Below, one piece after another: positions 1 through 8,105 of a stretch of 64,000 bases of DNA. Each line of letters begins with the position of its first letter. Position 1 is the first letter of the stretch. The position numbers and the translations under genes were made by a program. The notes under the pieces were generated by a model. That model was not told the DNA's origin. It ran no database searches and was given only the letters and a program-made list of their open reading frames with translations. This stretch comes from Vibrio plantisponsor (GTDB lineage: Bacteria > Pseudomonadota > Gammaproteobacteria > Enterobacterales > Vibrionaceae): the NCBI RefSeq assembly GCF_013041605.1, contig NZ_JABEQC010000003.1, forward strand, positions 231,898 to 295,897, given 5' to 3'.

Positions 1-220
1 TATTATGGATGTGACCCCCGGCGAAGTTTTGGCGGTGATGGAAAAGCATCAGGTAAATTCCATGATTCACGGACATACTCATCGCCCAAACATCCATAAG
101 ATTTCAATATCAGGTGAAGAAAAGACTCGTATTGTTTTAGGTGATTGGTACACACAAGGTTCTATACTTGTTTATTCAGACCATGGATATGAACTGCAAA
201 ACAAAAGATTTACATCATGA
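1..220 (+). CDS. lpxH: UDP-2,3-diacylglucosamine diphosphatase LpxH, C-terminal part
   Basis: The gene enters from the left edge in the frame starting at base 2, so only about the last 72 residues are present. LpxH is a calcineurin-like phosphoesterase that hydrolyses UDP-2,3-diacylglucosamine to lipid X on the inner face of the inner membrane, the fourth step of lipid A synthesis. The fragment keeps the family's C-terminal metal-binding motif HGHTHRP, and the residues around it (IMDV, MEKH, VLGDW) match E. coli LpxH closely as I remember it. The stop is at 218-220. Other lipid A genes (kdsB, lpxK, msbA) lie 30 kb away, so this is not one operon with them. Confidence 0.93.
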   Translation, partial: IMDVTPGEVLAVMEKHQVNSMIHGHTHRPNIHKISISGEEKTRIVLGDWYTQGSILVYSDHGYELQNKRFTS

Positions 221-320
221 AATTGGTGATCGATGTTGCAGAGGGATTTGAGTATGTGCACAATAAATCGATTTTATATTGATATAATTGGCACACCAAA
301 AATGGAGTTAGGGTAAAGCC

Positions 321-1535
321 TTGAAGTACTCATATATCGCTAGACAGCCTATATTAGATAGTGACCGAAAAACTTTCGGTTATGAACTGCTATTCAGAGA
401 CGGGCCAAAAAACACTTTTCCAGAAATAGATCCTGATAAAGCAACCAGCAGACTACTGTCGGATCATTTCCTTTCGACCCATTATCAGACACTGGGTAAT
501 CACGTCGGCTTTGTAAACTTCCCTTATCAGAGCTTAGTGAACCTTGTCCCTACGCTCTTCCCGTCAGACAGTTTAGTGGTTGAAGTTCTAGAAGATTGTG
601 AGCCTACATCAGAGCTTTTAGACGCGATTAAAAAGATGGCTAAACAAGGTTATAGAATCGCGCTAGATGACTTTGTACCAAGTAAAGAATGGCAGCCTTT
701 TTTACCTTATGTCTCTTTCATCAAATTTGATATTCGCATCGTCCCTATCGCAAAAGCGGGTCTATTCATCAGTAAACTGCGAGGTTCAAAAATTAAGTTT
801 TTAGCCGAGAAAGTTGAAACCTATGATGAATTTGAGCAAGCTAAAAAGGCTGGGTTTGACTATTTTCAAGGTTATTTCTTTAGTAAGCCCGAGCTCATCC
901 AACGCAAAGCTTTGCAGCCATCGTTTTTAACCATAGTTCAGCTGTGTAAAGAGATTGCGAAAGAAGAGATAGACTACAAGGAATTAGAATCCTTGATAGC
1001 ACGAGATCTCTCGCTATCCTATAAGCTGCTCACTTTTGTTAATTCTTCAGCTATCGTTAGCTCAAAGATTCAGTCATTTAAGCAAGCGCTGGTGTATTTA
1101 GGTGAAAAACGCCTAAGACAGTTTATTTCGCTAGTGGCTATTGCATCAACTGACAGCTCTAAGCCCAACTATCTCTATGGTCTTTCCATTCAACGCGCGC
1201 GTTTTTGTCAATTGGCGTGGTGCAAAAGCGGACAACGTAGTGATGCAGATCTTGCGTTCCTTACCGGAATGTTTTCGTTGCTCGACTGTCTGTTAGATCA
1301 GCCTCTAGAAAGTATCGTTGAACTCATTCCCATCGATGAAGCGGTGAAACTGGCGTTAACCAAAGGTGAAGGTGCATTAGGTAAAATTTTATCACTGTCA
1401 AATGCCTATGAGCACGCAGATTGGGAACAAGTTTCTGAGTTGGGAATCAGTTTAGAACTAAGCGATGAAGTATTAAGTCAGTGTTATGATGAAGCTCTTC
1501 AGTGGAGCGCAGATCTACTGCAAGTCGATATATAG
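321..1535 (+). CDS. EAL-HDOD signalling protein (YuxH/CdgJ type), putative c-di-GMP phosphodiesterase
   Basis: A 404-residue soluble protein with an N-terminal EAL-like domain (about 1-195) and a C-terminal HDOD domain (about 200-390). The EAL signature is ELL (E22), usual for this subfamily. The other ligand positions look kept: N66, E88, the D116-D117 pair, K135, the glutamates of AEKVE (163-166) and Q183 in QGYFFSKP. Catalysis is therefore plausible, but the family also has inactive members. Vibrio cholerae CdgJ has this architecture and affects motility and biofilm. The start is TTG at 321, behind a weak purine stretch, and the MKYSYIARQPI start fits the family. It stands alone, with a terminator-like hairpin at 1563. 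Confidence 0.85.
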   Translation: MKYSYIARQPILDSDRKTFGYELLFRDGPKNTFPEIDPDKATSRLLSDHFLSTHYQTLGNHVGFVNFPYQSLVNLVPTLFPSDSLVVEVLEDCEPTSELLDAIKKMAKQGYRIALDDFVPSKEWQPFLPYVSFIKFDIRIVPIAKAGLFISKLRGSKIKFLAEKVETYDEFEQAKKAGFDYFQGYFFSKPELIQRKALQPSFLTIVQLCKEIAKEEIDYKELESLIARDLSLSYKLLTFVNSSAIVSSKIQSFKQALVYLGEKRLRQFISLVAIASTDSSKPNYLYGLSIQRARFCQLAWCKSGQRSDADLAFLTGMFSLLDCLLDQPLESIVELIPIDEAVKLALTKGEGALGKILSLSNAYEHADWEQVSELGISLELSDEVLSQCYDEALQWSADLLQVDI

Positions 1536-1562
1536 ACTTTCCCTCCGCACATCCCTAAACTT

Positions 1563-1588
1563 GGCTTCACTTTTTGAAGCCATTTTTA
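1563..1588 (+). terminator. Rho-independent terminator after the EAL-HDOD gene
   Basis: Stem GGCTTC/GAAGCC with a 7-base loop, followed by ATTTTTAT. It lies just downstream of the stop at 1535 and before ychJ. Confidence 0.6.
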
Positions 1589-1601
1589 TATCCAATACCT
1601 A

Positions 1602-2069
1602 ATGACTAGTTGCTACTGCGGAAATACACAATCCTATTCGGAATGCTGCCAACCTATCCATAACGACCACCACAAAGCTAAAACGCCAGAACAGCTAATG
1701 AGGGCTCGCTACAGTGCACACGTCGTTGGTTTAGTGGATTTTATCGTCAGTACTTATCACCCATCCTGCAATGCAGAGACAGATAGAGAAGCAATCGCGG
1801 ACTCAGTGAATAGCAATTGGAAGCGTTTGCAAGTGATAAAAAGTGACAACGGCTCAACTGAAAATGAAGGCTATGTTCACTTTAAAGCTTTTATAGAAGA
1901 ACAAGGTAAAGAGCTATGCCTAGAAGAGCGTTCACGTTTTGTAAAAGAAGACGGCTTGTGGTTCTACATTGATGGTGAGTTCCCCCAGCACAACCAAACT
2001 CTCAAACTTGGACGAAACGATCCTTGTATCTGTGGTAGTGGGAAAAAGTATAAAAAATGTTGTGGTTAA
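1602..2069 (+). CDS. ychJ: YchJ family SEC-C motif protein (UPF0225)
   Basis: A 155-residue protein with a cysteine-rich SEC-C zinc motif at each end: CYCG...CC at about residues 4-16 and [13 protein letters not shown] at the C-terminus. The middle has the NTF2-like YchJ domain ([10 protein letters not shown] near residue 33). The molecular function of YchJ is not established. The C-terminal motif resembles the SecA tail that binds zinc, SecB and ribosomes, which suggests but does not prove a link to translation or protein quality control. It is a single gene bounded by the hairpins at 1563 and 2110. The Shine-Dalgarno sequence is poor, so expression may be low. Confidence 0.88.
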   Translation: MTSCYCGNTQSYSECCQPIHNDHHKAKTPEQLMRARYSAHVVGLVDFIVSTYHPSCNAETDREAIADSVNSNWKRLQVIKSDNGSTENEGYVHFKAFIEEQGKELCLEERSRFVKEDGLWFYIDGEFPQHNQTLKLGRNDPCICGSGKKYKKCCG

Positions 2070-2109
2070 CGCTAAAGCCTTAGTTGTTTAATCAACAGCA
2101 CAAAAGCAA

Positions 2110-2136
2110 ACGCCAGTCTTCGACTGGCGTTTTAAA
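2110..2136. terminator. Bidirectional terminator between ychJ and the YccT-like gene
   Basis: A perfect stem, ACGCCAGTC/GACTGGCGT, with a TTC loop and TTTT on the plus side. It sits between convergent genes ending at 2069 and 2137. Confidence 0.8.
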
Positions 2137-2742
2137 TTACTCTTGATCAATCATCCAACGGCGGAAAGCTTTACGCTCTTCGGTTGATGATTTTAGGTAC
2201 CATGCTTTAAGTTGGACTAGATTAGAAGTGGCAGATGTTGTGTTGATGCCTGGAGCAAGAGAAACAACTGCTTGCTCTGCTGTAACGTCTTTGTTTTTCT
2301 TCTTGTAATAGTCAGAAACTAAAGTATTCATACCTAAATACGGAAACAAACCTTCCTTAGGAGGGAGAATCTCTTGCTGATATGCTGCCTCTTTGCCATC
2401 TTGAAGTATTGTCCACTTAGGTTCATTATCACGAAACGCTTTTTCAGCTTCTTGAACACTACGTGCTTGAGGAAGCAAAATTTTCACTTCTTCCCCAGTA
2501 ACATTTAGTTTCAATACATATGGTGGAGAAGTATAAGCTTTAGCCGAATTACCCCTACCTAACTCTTTATCCATACGGACGATAATGTCCACAGTTCCTG
2601 AATTTATGGTTTGATTACCAATTGATGATTCTGTTGCTACACCATCTATAAACAAAACAGAAACTCCTTGTTCTGGTATTAAAACAGCAGAATGTACGGA
2701 GAAGGTGATAATTGAGAGGGCTAGCGACAACAAATTTTTCAT
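2137..2742 (-). CDS. YccT/DUF2057 family exported protein
   Basis: A secreted protein of 201 residues with a signal peptide (MKNLLSLALSIITFSVHSA, cleavage likely after HSA). I place the start at 2742, not at the ATG at 2757: the upstream ATG lies inside the sequence GGAAGA that makes a good ribosome-binding site seven bases before MKNLLS, and the shorter start gives a standard signal peptide. The body fits the DUF2057 (YccT) family, for example VDIIVRMDKELGRG, YTSPPYVLKLN and the AWYLKSSTEERKAFRRWM tail. The family is periplasmic; some enterobacterial members affect curli, but no reaction is known. It lies downstream of the porin on the same strand, separated by a terminator hairpin. Confidence 0.8.
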   Translation of the reverse strand: MKNLLSLALSIITFSVHSAVLIPEQGVSVLFIDGVATESSIGNQTINSGTVDIIVRMDKELGRGNSAKAYTSPPYVLKLNVTGEEVKILLPQARSVQEAEKAFRDNEPKWTILQDGKEAAYQQEILPPKEGLFPYLGMNTLVSDYYKKKNKDVTAEQAVVSLAPGINTTSATSNLVQLKAWYLKSSTEERKAFRRWMIDQE

Positions 2743-2769
2743 ACAACTATCTTCCATAAAAGATCATAA

Positions 2770-2800
2770 ATAAATTAAAGCCACCCAATTGGGTGGCTTT
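2770..2800 (-). terminator. Terminator of the porin gene
   Basis: Stem AAAGCCACCC/GGGTGGCTTT with an AATT loop, followed on the minus strand by AATTTATTT. It lies between the porin stop (2834) and the YccT-like start (2742). Confidence 0.75.
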
Positions 2801-2833
2801 ATTAAATCAGTAAACTAAATACTAGTTAAATGA

Positions 2834-3784
2834 TTAGAAGAATGCCTTAACACCGAAACCGTAAGCTGTCTCAGTATTGTCTTCATCAGTACCACCGATT
2901 TCTGCGTATAGAGTAGTGTTAGGAGCGATGCCGTAACCAGCGTTTACAAACCATGCAGTGAAGTCTTCTTCAGAAGCTAAGTCAAAGTCAGTGTTACTAA
3001 CACCAAAAGAGAAAGACCAAGCATCCATAGTGTAATCAGCTGCTACACCGAATGTATCACCTTCGTCACCGTAACCTAAATCTGTTGCGTAGTAACCGAA
3101 TTCAAGGTTTAGATTCTCGATACCACCGTAACGAACTTCAACACCAGTTAAAGAAATATCATCAGTACCTGCTACTGAAGCACCATCCACATCAGCTTGG
3201 CCGTGGAATACAGTAAAATCAAAACCTGCTACACGAGCACCAACTTTAGCATCGAAGTAGCTATCGCGGTTATAAACATGATTGTTGTACTCATCTTGGT
3301 TGTAACCAAGGCTGAAGTAGAATGCACCAGCATCGTAGTCGTAACGAACAGCTTCTTCACCGCCAAAATCTAAGTCATCGCCGAAGAAAGAGCTGATACC
3401 GAACATGTAATCGTTACCGATACCTGCATCATCCATTACAGTGTCAAGCTTACCAAATTTTAGGCTACCGAAAGTATTAGAGTAGAAACCAACGTAAGTA
3501 TTACCATTAGCTACAGTACCTTGAGTACGGTCACTTGAGTCACCAGAATATTCGATGTAACCACCGATTTGGAAGTCATCATTCACTTGGTAACGAGTGT
3601 CAAAACCGATATCAGCATCATCGATCTCTTGCTTTAGGTTGTCTTCTTTATCAGTTGTCTTTTTGTAACGAACTTCAATATCACCTTTAAGCTGAACTGT
3701 AACGCCATCTTGGTTGTAAAGTTCGATAGCTTGTGCTGAACCTGCTGCTGCAAATACAGCTAGTGCTAATAGAGTCTTTTTCAT
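2834..3784 (-). CDS. Gram-negative general porin (OmpT/OmpU/OmpL type)
   Basis: A 316-residue outer-membrane beta-barrel. The signal peptide MKKTLLALAVFAAAGSAQA is cleaved before IELYNQDG, the sequence alternates in the barrel pattern, loops are rich in Asp and Glu, and it ends in the Phe (KAFF) that BAM recognises. The motif GFDTRYQVNDDFQIGGYIE and the SLKFGKLDT segment are typical of Vibrio porins. It lies beside dinG, as ompT does in V. cholerae, so it is probably the positional counterpart of that ToxR- and CRP-controlled porin; orthology needs a tree. A long AT-rich upstream region and a structured leader suggest strong regulation. A terminator follows at 2777. Confidence 0.9.
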   Translation of the reverse strand: MKKTLLALAVFAAAGSAQAIELYNQDGVTVQLKGDIEVRYKKTTDKEDNLKQEIDDADIGFDTRYQVNDDFQIGGYIEYSGDSSDRTQGTVANGNTYVGFYSNTFGSLKFGKLDTVMDDAGIGNDYMFGISSFFGDDLDFGGEEAVRYDYDAGAFYFSLGYNQDEYNNHVYNRDSYFDAKVGARVAGFDFTVFHGQADVDGASVAGTDDISLTGVEVRYGGIENLNLEFGYYATDLGYGDEGDTFGVAADYTMDAWSFSFGVSNTDFDLASEEDFTAWFVNAGYGIAPNTTLYAEIGGTDEDNTETAYGFGVKAFF

Positions 3785-4295
3785 AGTAATCCACTGCCTT
3801 TTCTTAAATTTGGGAAATCCTTGTCCGGTTCCCTTTTATTTTTGATGGTAGTGACCAACTCTTCGGTTAGTTCCTACCGCCACTAAATTTCGAGGTTTAG
3901 ATTGCAAAAGAATATCCTGCGTGTCAAATACTCTAAATTGGTCGCATAAAAATAAATAAATTCCTTAAAATTCATTAAGTTAATCTAAAAAATGCACATT
4001 TATCGAACAGTATGTATTGAAATATTCATAAAAATGTAAACGTTTCACAAACAAGCAAATTAGAATTTTATACTGATAGGTAATTATAAAAATTAGAAAC
4101 ACAGAATTAAATAAACTCATCAGCAATATTGTTAAGTTTTATATTTTTTATTTCATGAATTAAATTTAAGTTCCTGAAGGTTCAGTTTTTTTTTGTGAAG
4201 AAGATCTACATTCCTTTTAAAATGATGCAAATTCGTGAGCTACGTAGGATTTGTAAACTGTGCTAACATGCGATTCCCGTCACGCAGGGCTCGTT
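3785..4295. other. Intergenic region between porin and dinG
   Basis: About 510 bases, very AT-rich from 3900 on. It must hold the porin promoter (minus) and the dinG promoter (plus). At 4035-4049 lies TGTAAACGTTTCACA. Its AAACGTTT core resembles a LacI-family operator, and its outer halves TGTAA and TCACA resemble a CRP site, but the spacing is 5 instead of 6, so neither call is firm. I found no convincing LexA box (CTGT-N8-ACAG) before dinG. Confidence 0.35.
3812..3878 (-). promoter_or_regulatory. Structured 5' leader of the porin mRNA (candidate)
   Basis: On the minus strand the first 95 bases before the porin start can form two hairpins. One is GGTAG-ga-ACTAAC / GTTGGT-ca-CTACC (3847-3878). 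The other is a GGGAA/TTCCC stem (3812-3833) close to the ribosome-binding site. Vibrio porin leaders are known targets of small RNAs, but no specific sRNA pairing is claimed. Confidence 0.4.
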
Positions 4296-6371
4296 ATGCT
4301 TACAAAAAAAATCCAACAATCGATCCGCAGTAGTTACCAAAACCTGCAAAATCAGCTCGATAATTTCGTTCCTCGCAGAGCACAAAACTTTCTTGTTGCA
4401 GAAATTGCAAAGACATTGTGTGGTAGTTATCACAAGTCGAGCCGAATGATGGTTGCCGAAGCTGGCACCGGAATTGGTAAATCACTCGCCTATCTAATGG
4501 GAGTGATTCCTGTCGCGATCTCCAATAATCGTAAAGTTGTGGTATCCACCGCCACGGTTGCATTGCAAGAACAGTTGATTCATAAAGATTTACCTCTATA
4601 TAGACGAATCACTGACCAAACTTTTACTTTTATTATTGCTAAAGGTCGCCAACGCTATTGCTGTGCTGAGAAGTTGGCCGCAGCTTCAGGCACAGATGGT
4701 GCTCAACTCGCAATGTTTGAAACCAAGCCCAAGGCTGCTGACGTAAACATGTTGGAAACCATGTATGACGCCTTTAATAGAGGAAAATGGGACGGAGACA
4801 GAGATTCCTGGCCTAAAACGATCAGTGACGAAATCTGGAATTCTATTGTCAGCGACAAACATAGCTGTAATGGCAGTTTTCCTGCACACAGACACTGTCC
4901 ATTCCAAAAAGCACGTTCAGAACTCGATAAAGCGGATGTGATTATTGCAAACCACAGTTTAGTGATGGCAGATGCTGAGTTGGGTGGCGGTGTAATCTTA
5001 CCTGAGCCTGAAAATACAATTTATATCTTCGACGAAGCACACCACCTTCCTCATGTTGCTAGGGATCACGCTTCAGCCGCAACTTCGTTAAAAGGGGCCT
5101 CCTCTTGGCTTGAAAGTCTCAACCGCTCTTTACCTAAATTGAGCAATCTCGCTGAAGCAAAACGGGCATCTCGCTTTTTAGATGAAGCACAAACCGCAAT
5201 CCAAGAGTTAATTCCGGGATTAAGCCAACTGACCCAGCGCTTTGATCCCGCTTCTTTTGAAGACAACATTTATCGCTTTGAGCACGGCGATTTGCCTCAG
5301 TGGCTGGAAGAAGAATCAAAGCATCTAAAACGCCAAAGCCAGAAGGCTAATCAAAGTGTTGCGAAAATTGCAGATTTGATAGCAGAAAAAGTAAAGGAAG
5401 GAGAACTGGCTTCTCGCTTAGCTGAACCTGCTCTGACTGAGCTGGGTTTTTATATTCAACGTTTAGACAATTTATACCAAGTATGGAACCTAATGGCTGA
5501 ACCTAAACGAGAAAAAGGCGCTCCGCTCGCTCGTTGGTTACAAACCCATACTGAACGTGAAGGCGACTTTACCGTTCATGTTTCTCCTTTAGAAATCGGT
5601 TGGCAGCTTGATCAACAAATTTGGAGCCGTTGTATCGGTGCTATTCTGGTATCCGCAACATTACGCGCTCTCAACTCGTTCAGTTTTTTCTGCCGCCAAG
5701 CAGGTATTAGTGAGAAACCTGAAGATGGTGTTCAATTTCTCTCTCTGGCATCACCATTTAACTACATAGAACAGGGAGAACTGTTGGTTCCTGCAATGAA
5801 ACTTGAACCACCAGCGAAAGATTTTACTCCTTATCTCGCCGATAAAGTAAATGAGTATCTAGTTGCTGATAAAGCCAACCTTGTTTTGTTTGCTTCTTAT
5901 TGGCAGATGAAAGAAGTCGCGGAAAAGTTGTCCTCAACCATCACTCAAAAGGGTTGGACACTTCAGATTCAAGGTGAAAAATCTCGCGGGGAAATTCTAA
6001 AAAAACATAAAATGCTCGTTCAGTGTGGTAAAACAAGCGTGTTATTTGGTACGGGAAGTTTTTCGGAAGGATTAGACTTACCTGGAGACTTATTAGAAAA
6101 CCTGATTATTACCAAGATACCGTTTGCTGTTCCAACTTCACCTGTAGAGCAGGCACACGCTGAATATATTGAGCATCGTGGTGGGAATCCGTTTTTACAA
6201 ATATCGGTACCAGAAGCAAGTAAAAAGCTGATTCAATCTGTGGGACGCTTGCTGCGTAAAGAGCAGGATTCTGGTAGAGTCGTGATACTTGATCGCAGAG
6301 TGGTGTCAAAACGATACGGAAAGGCGTTGTTGGACTCCCTTCCTCCGTTTAAACGAACCATCGAGCATTAA
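4296..6371 (+). CDS. dinG: ATP-dependent DNA helicase DinG (XPD-like, 5'-3')
   Basis: A 691-residue superfamily 2 helicase of the XPD/DinG type, which unwinds D-loops, R-loops and forked DNA during repair. Walker A is AEAGTGIGKS (about 54-63) and the DEAH box is FDEAHHLP; the C-terminal motor has the QSVGRLLR motif VI. I chose the ATG at 4296 with AGGG six bases upstream. The longer frame from a GTG at 4260 adds residues not seen in E. coli DinG. Iron-sulfur ligands seen are C122 (with C123 beside it), C191 and C201. The middle cysteine that E. coli has between the last two is absent (the stretch reads CNGSFPAHRHC), which is unusual. No clear SOS box is visible. Confidence 0.93.
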   Translation: MLTKKIQQSIRSSYQNLQNQLDNFVPRRAQNFLVAEIAKTLCGSYHKSSRMMVAEAGTGIGKSLAYLMGVIPVAISNNRKVVVSTATVALQEQLIHKDLPLYRRITDQTFTFIIAKGRQRYCCAEKLAAASGTDGAQLAMFETKPKAADVNMLETMYDAFNRGKWDGDRDSWPKTISDEIWNSIVSDKHSCNGSFPAHRHCPFQKARSELDKADVIIANHSLVMADAELGGGVILPEPENTIYIFDEAHHLPHVARDHASAATSLKGASSWLESLNRSLPKLSNLAEAKRASRFLDEAQTAIQELIPGLSQLTQRFDPASFEDNIYRFEHGDLPQWLEEESKHLKRQSQKANQSVAKIADLIAEKVKEGELASRLAEPALTELGFYIQRLDNLYQVWNLMAEPKREKGAPLARWLQTHTEREGDFTVHVSPLEIGWQLDQQIWSRCIGAILVSATLRALNSFSFFCRQAGISEKPEDGVQFLSLASPFNYIEQGELLVPAMKLEPPAKDFTPYLADKVNEYLVADKANLVLFASYWQMKEVAEKLSSTITQKGWTLQIQGEKSRGEILKKHKMLVQCGKTSVLFGTGSFSEGLDLPGDLLENLIITKIPFAVPTSPVEQAHAEYIEHRGGNPFLQISVPEASKKLIQSVGRLLRKEQDSGRVVILDRRVVSKRYGKALLDSLPPFKRTIEH

Positions 6372-6383
6372 TAGACGTGCTAG

Positions 6384-6412
6384 TTCCCTTGTTGCCTTAT
6401 ACCACAAGGGAA
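6384..6412 (+). terminator. Hairpin after dinG
   Basis: Inverted repeat TTCCCTTGT/ACAAGGGAA with an 11-base loop, 13 bases after the dinG stop. There is no U-tract, so it is either a weak terminator or a 3'-end protecting stem. Confidence 0.4.
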
Positions 6413-6566
6413 TTGCCGCTGTTTATTCGCGCCAATCACTATCATTAAAGAAAAAGTAAACTATGTTCATGAGGTCTCATTCGCTTGCTGCTTGACTGCA
6501 GCCCCAATAGTTTGGGTTTATCCTCCCCTACTTATCACTTAAAAAATAGAAATCAGGAACGTATTT

Positions 6567-7349
6567 TTGATTGAACTTGTCGAACCAACCATGTTGGTCG
6601 TGTTGGCTTTAGTGGCTTTTATTGCTGGATTTATAGACGCTGTTGCCGGTGGTGGTGGCATGCTAACTGTCCCTACATTGCTGTCTTTAGGATTGCCTCC
6701 ACATATTGCGCTAGGTACAAATAAACTTGCAGCGACTTTTGCATCCTCCACAGCTGCATTTACTTATTACCGAAAGAAGCTCTTTAAGCCGAAGTATTGG
6801 CTGCGTGCGTTCGTGATGACGCTAATCGGTGCAACTGTGGGTACCCTTGTCGTTGATGCTATCAGCACCGACTGGTTACAAAAGGTGCTTCCGTTAATCA
6901 TTCTTGCCGCTGCAATTTATACCGTTTGGCACAAGGCCCCTACAACGGTACAAAATGAAATGCCTGCGGGATGTAAGAAATTCAATACTAAGCAATATCT
7001 ACAAGGTTTTGGCTTAGGGTTTTACGATGGCCTAGCTGGCCCAGGAACGGGGGCATTCTGGACAGTGAGTTCCATGGCGCTTTATCGCTTAAACATCCTG
7101 TTGGCATCGGGTTTAGCTAAAGCAATGAATTTCACCAGCAACCTGACGTCGTTGATCACCTTCGCGATTTTAGGCCATATTGACTGGGTACTCGGTTTAA
7201 CCATGGGCGTTTGTTTGATGGCTGGCGCTTTTGTCGGAGCACATTCCGCGATTCGTTTTGGTGCTAAATTCATTCGCCCTGTATTTGTCACCGTAGTCAG
7301 TATACTTGCGGTAAAACTTGCTTATGATGCTTGGTTTGTGACGCTATGA
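6567..7349 (+). CDS. TSUP family membrane transporter (YfcA-like)
   Basis: A 260-residue protein with about eight hydrophobic segments. It is typical of the TauE/SafE (TSUP) family, which moves sulfite, sulfoacetate and similar organic or sulfur anions across the inner membrane. The two-fold repeat motif is visible as FIDAVAGGGGMLTVP near residue 20 and GFYDGLAGPGTGAFW near residue 150, matching E. coli YfcA. The start is TTG at 6567, with AGGAA spaced seven bases; the next ATG (6591) would remove the first eight residues. The stop overlaps the priC start (ATGA), so translation is probably coupled. The substrate is unknown. Confidence 0.85.
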   Translation: MIELVEPTMLVVLALVAFIAGFIDAVAGGGGMLTVPTLLSLGLPPHIALGTNKLAATFASSTAAFTYYRKKLFKPKYWLRAFVMTLIGATVGTLVVDAISTDWLQKVLPLIILAAAIYTVWHKAPTTVQNEMPAGCKKFNTKQYLQGFGLGFYDGLAGPGTGAFWTVSSMALYRLNILLASGLAKAMNFTSNLTSLITFAILGHIDWVLGLTMGVCLMAGAFVGAHSAIRFGAKFIRPVFVTVVSILAVKLAYDAWFVTL

Positions 7350-7894
7350 AAGACTTATCCAGATTAAATTCGATCATTGAAGAACTTAAATCAACTGCTG
7401 CACTGATTGACCGAACTCGAGGTGAACACTACCGCCCTTTGTTTGATGACACCTTGTTTCATTGTCACGGTAAGCTTTTGACTCCGTGTGTTATAGAAAC
7501 AGAGAGCACATTGAATTCTATTCTCCGAGAGCAAAAATCGGGAAAGCTGACTCAACCTCGGGCAGAATATCTTACAGAGCGTCTGCTTGCGCAGATTGGC
7601 GCGATTCAGCGCGAAATGTCGACCCAAGCTATTCGTAAGAAAGAACCTAAGCATTACAGAGACACAAGAAAGCCTATCAGCGATTTGTATCAGGATCTTG
7701 CTCAGCATCAAGACTGGGAGCGAAGACTGATGCTCCTTGTTCAAGATAAGCAAATGGCAGTTGAGGGTTCGTTTGGAACTGATAAAACAAGTGCTCAGCA
7801 AGCGTTGCTCGCAGCGGAACAGAGGCTTAAACGCTGTCAGGAAGCAAAAACAAAAATTGAAAAACAGATTACCTTTAGAGAGAAGAATCAATAA
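7346..7894 (+). CDS. priC: Primosomal replication protein PriC
   Basis: A 182-residue, charged, mostly helical protein of the PriC family. PriC restarts stalled forks by loading DnaB at forks with single-stranded gaps, with Rep and SSB. Family features seen are an N-terminal helical region (LNSIIEELKSTAALIDR), the LLTPCVIETESTLNSIL block and a C-terminal arginine- and lysine-rich helix pair (ERRLMLLVQDK, LAAEQRLKRCQEAKTKIEKQI). The true start is the ATG at 7346, overlapping the TSUP stop; a longer frame from 7331 has no ribosome-binding site of its own. It is followed directly by rsmS, as in E. coli (priC-ybaM). Confidence 0.85.
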   Translation: MKDLSRLNSIIEELKSTAALIDRTRGEHYRPLFDDTLFHCHGKLLTPCVIETESTLNSILREQKSGKLTQPRAEYLTERLLAQIGAIQREMSTQAIRKKEPKHYRDTRKPISDLYQDLAQHQDWERRLMLLVQDKQMAVEGSFGTDKTSAQQALLAAEQRLKRCQEAKTKIEKQITFREKNQ

Positions 7895-8065
7895 ATGAAC
7901 GACACCAGTTCCTCTTTAGAAAATGCTCCGGATGAAATCAAACTTGCCGTTGATCTTATTTATCTTCTGGAATCCAATAACGTCGACACCAAAGTTGCTC
8001 TCGCAGCGTTAGAAATCGTTAAATCCGATTTTCAGGCTAAGTTAGAAAAGGAAAAGAGCGCTTAA
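7895..8065 (+). CDS. rsmS: RsmS/YbaM (DUF2496) small protein
   Basis: A 56-residue protein starting on the base after the priC stop. The core SLENAPDEIKLAVDLIYLLE, followed by VALAALEIVKSDF, is nearly identical in pattern to E. coli YbaM. The Pectobacterium homologue RsmS is a pleiotropic regulator of secondary metabolism and virulence; its biochemical role is unknown. Translational coupling to priC is likely because the stop and start codons abut. A strong terminator follows, closing the three-gene unit TSUP-priC-rsmS. Confidence 0.88.
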   Translation: MNDTSSSLENAPDEIKLAVDLIYLLESNNVDTKVALAALEIVKSDFQAKLEKEKSA

Positions 8066-8081
8066 TTAGCGCTCTTTTTTA
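8052..8081 (+). terminator. Terminator of the TSUP-priC-rsmS operon
   Basis: Stem AAAAGAGCGC/GCGCTCTTTT with a 7-base loop and a continuing T-run. It overlaps the rsmS stop codon. Confidence 0.9.
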
Positions 8082-8105
8082 TTAAAACAAACCACTTAGT
8101 AGCTA

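Noticed and set aside
4230..4295. Possible LexA box before dinG (CTGTGCTAACATGCGA)
   Set aside because: Only the left half CTGT matches; the right half lacks ACAG, so SOS control is not supported by the sequence.
7391..7891. 166-codon minus-strand frame opposite priC
   Set aside because: It exactly shadows priC, has no family resemblance, and gives a cysteine- and phenylalanine-rich product typical of antisense reading.
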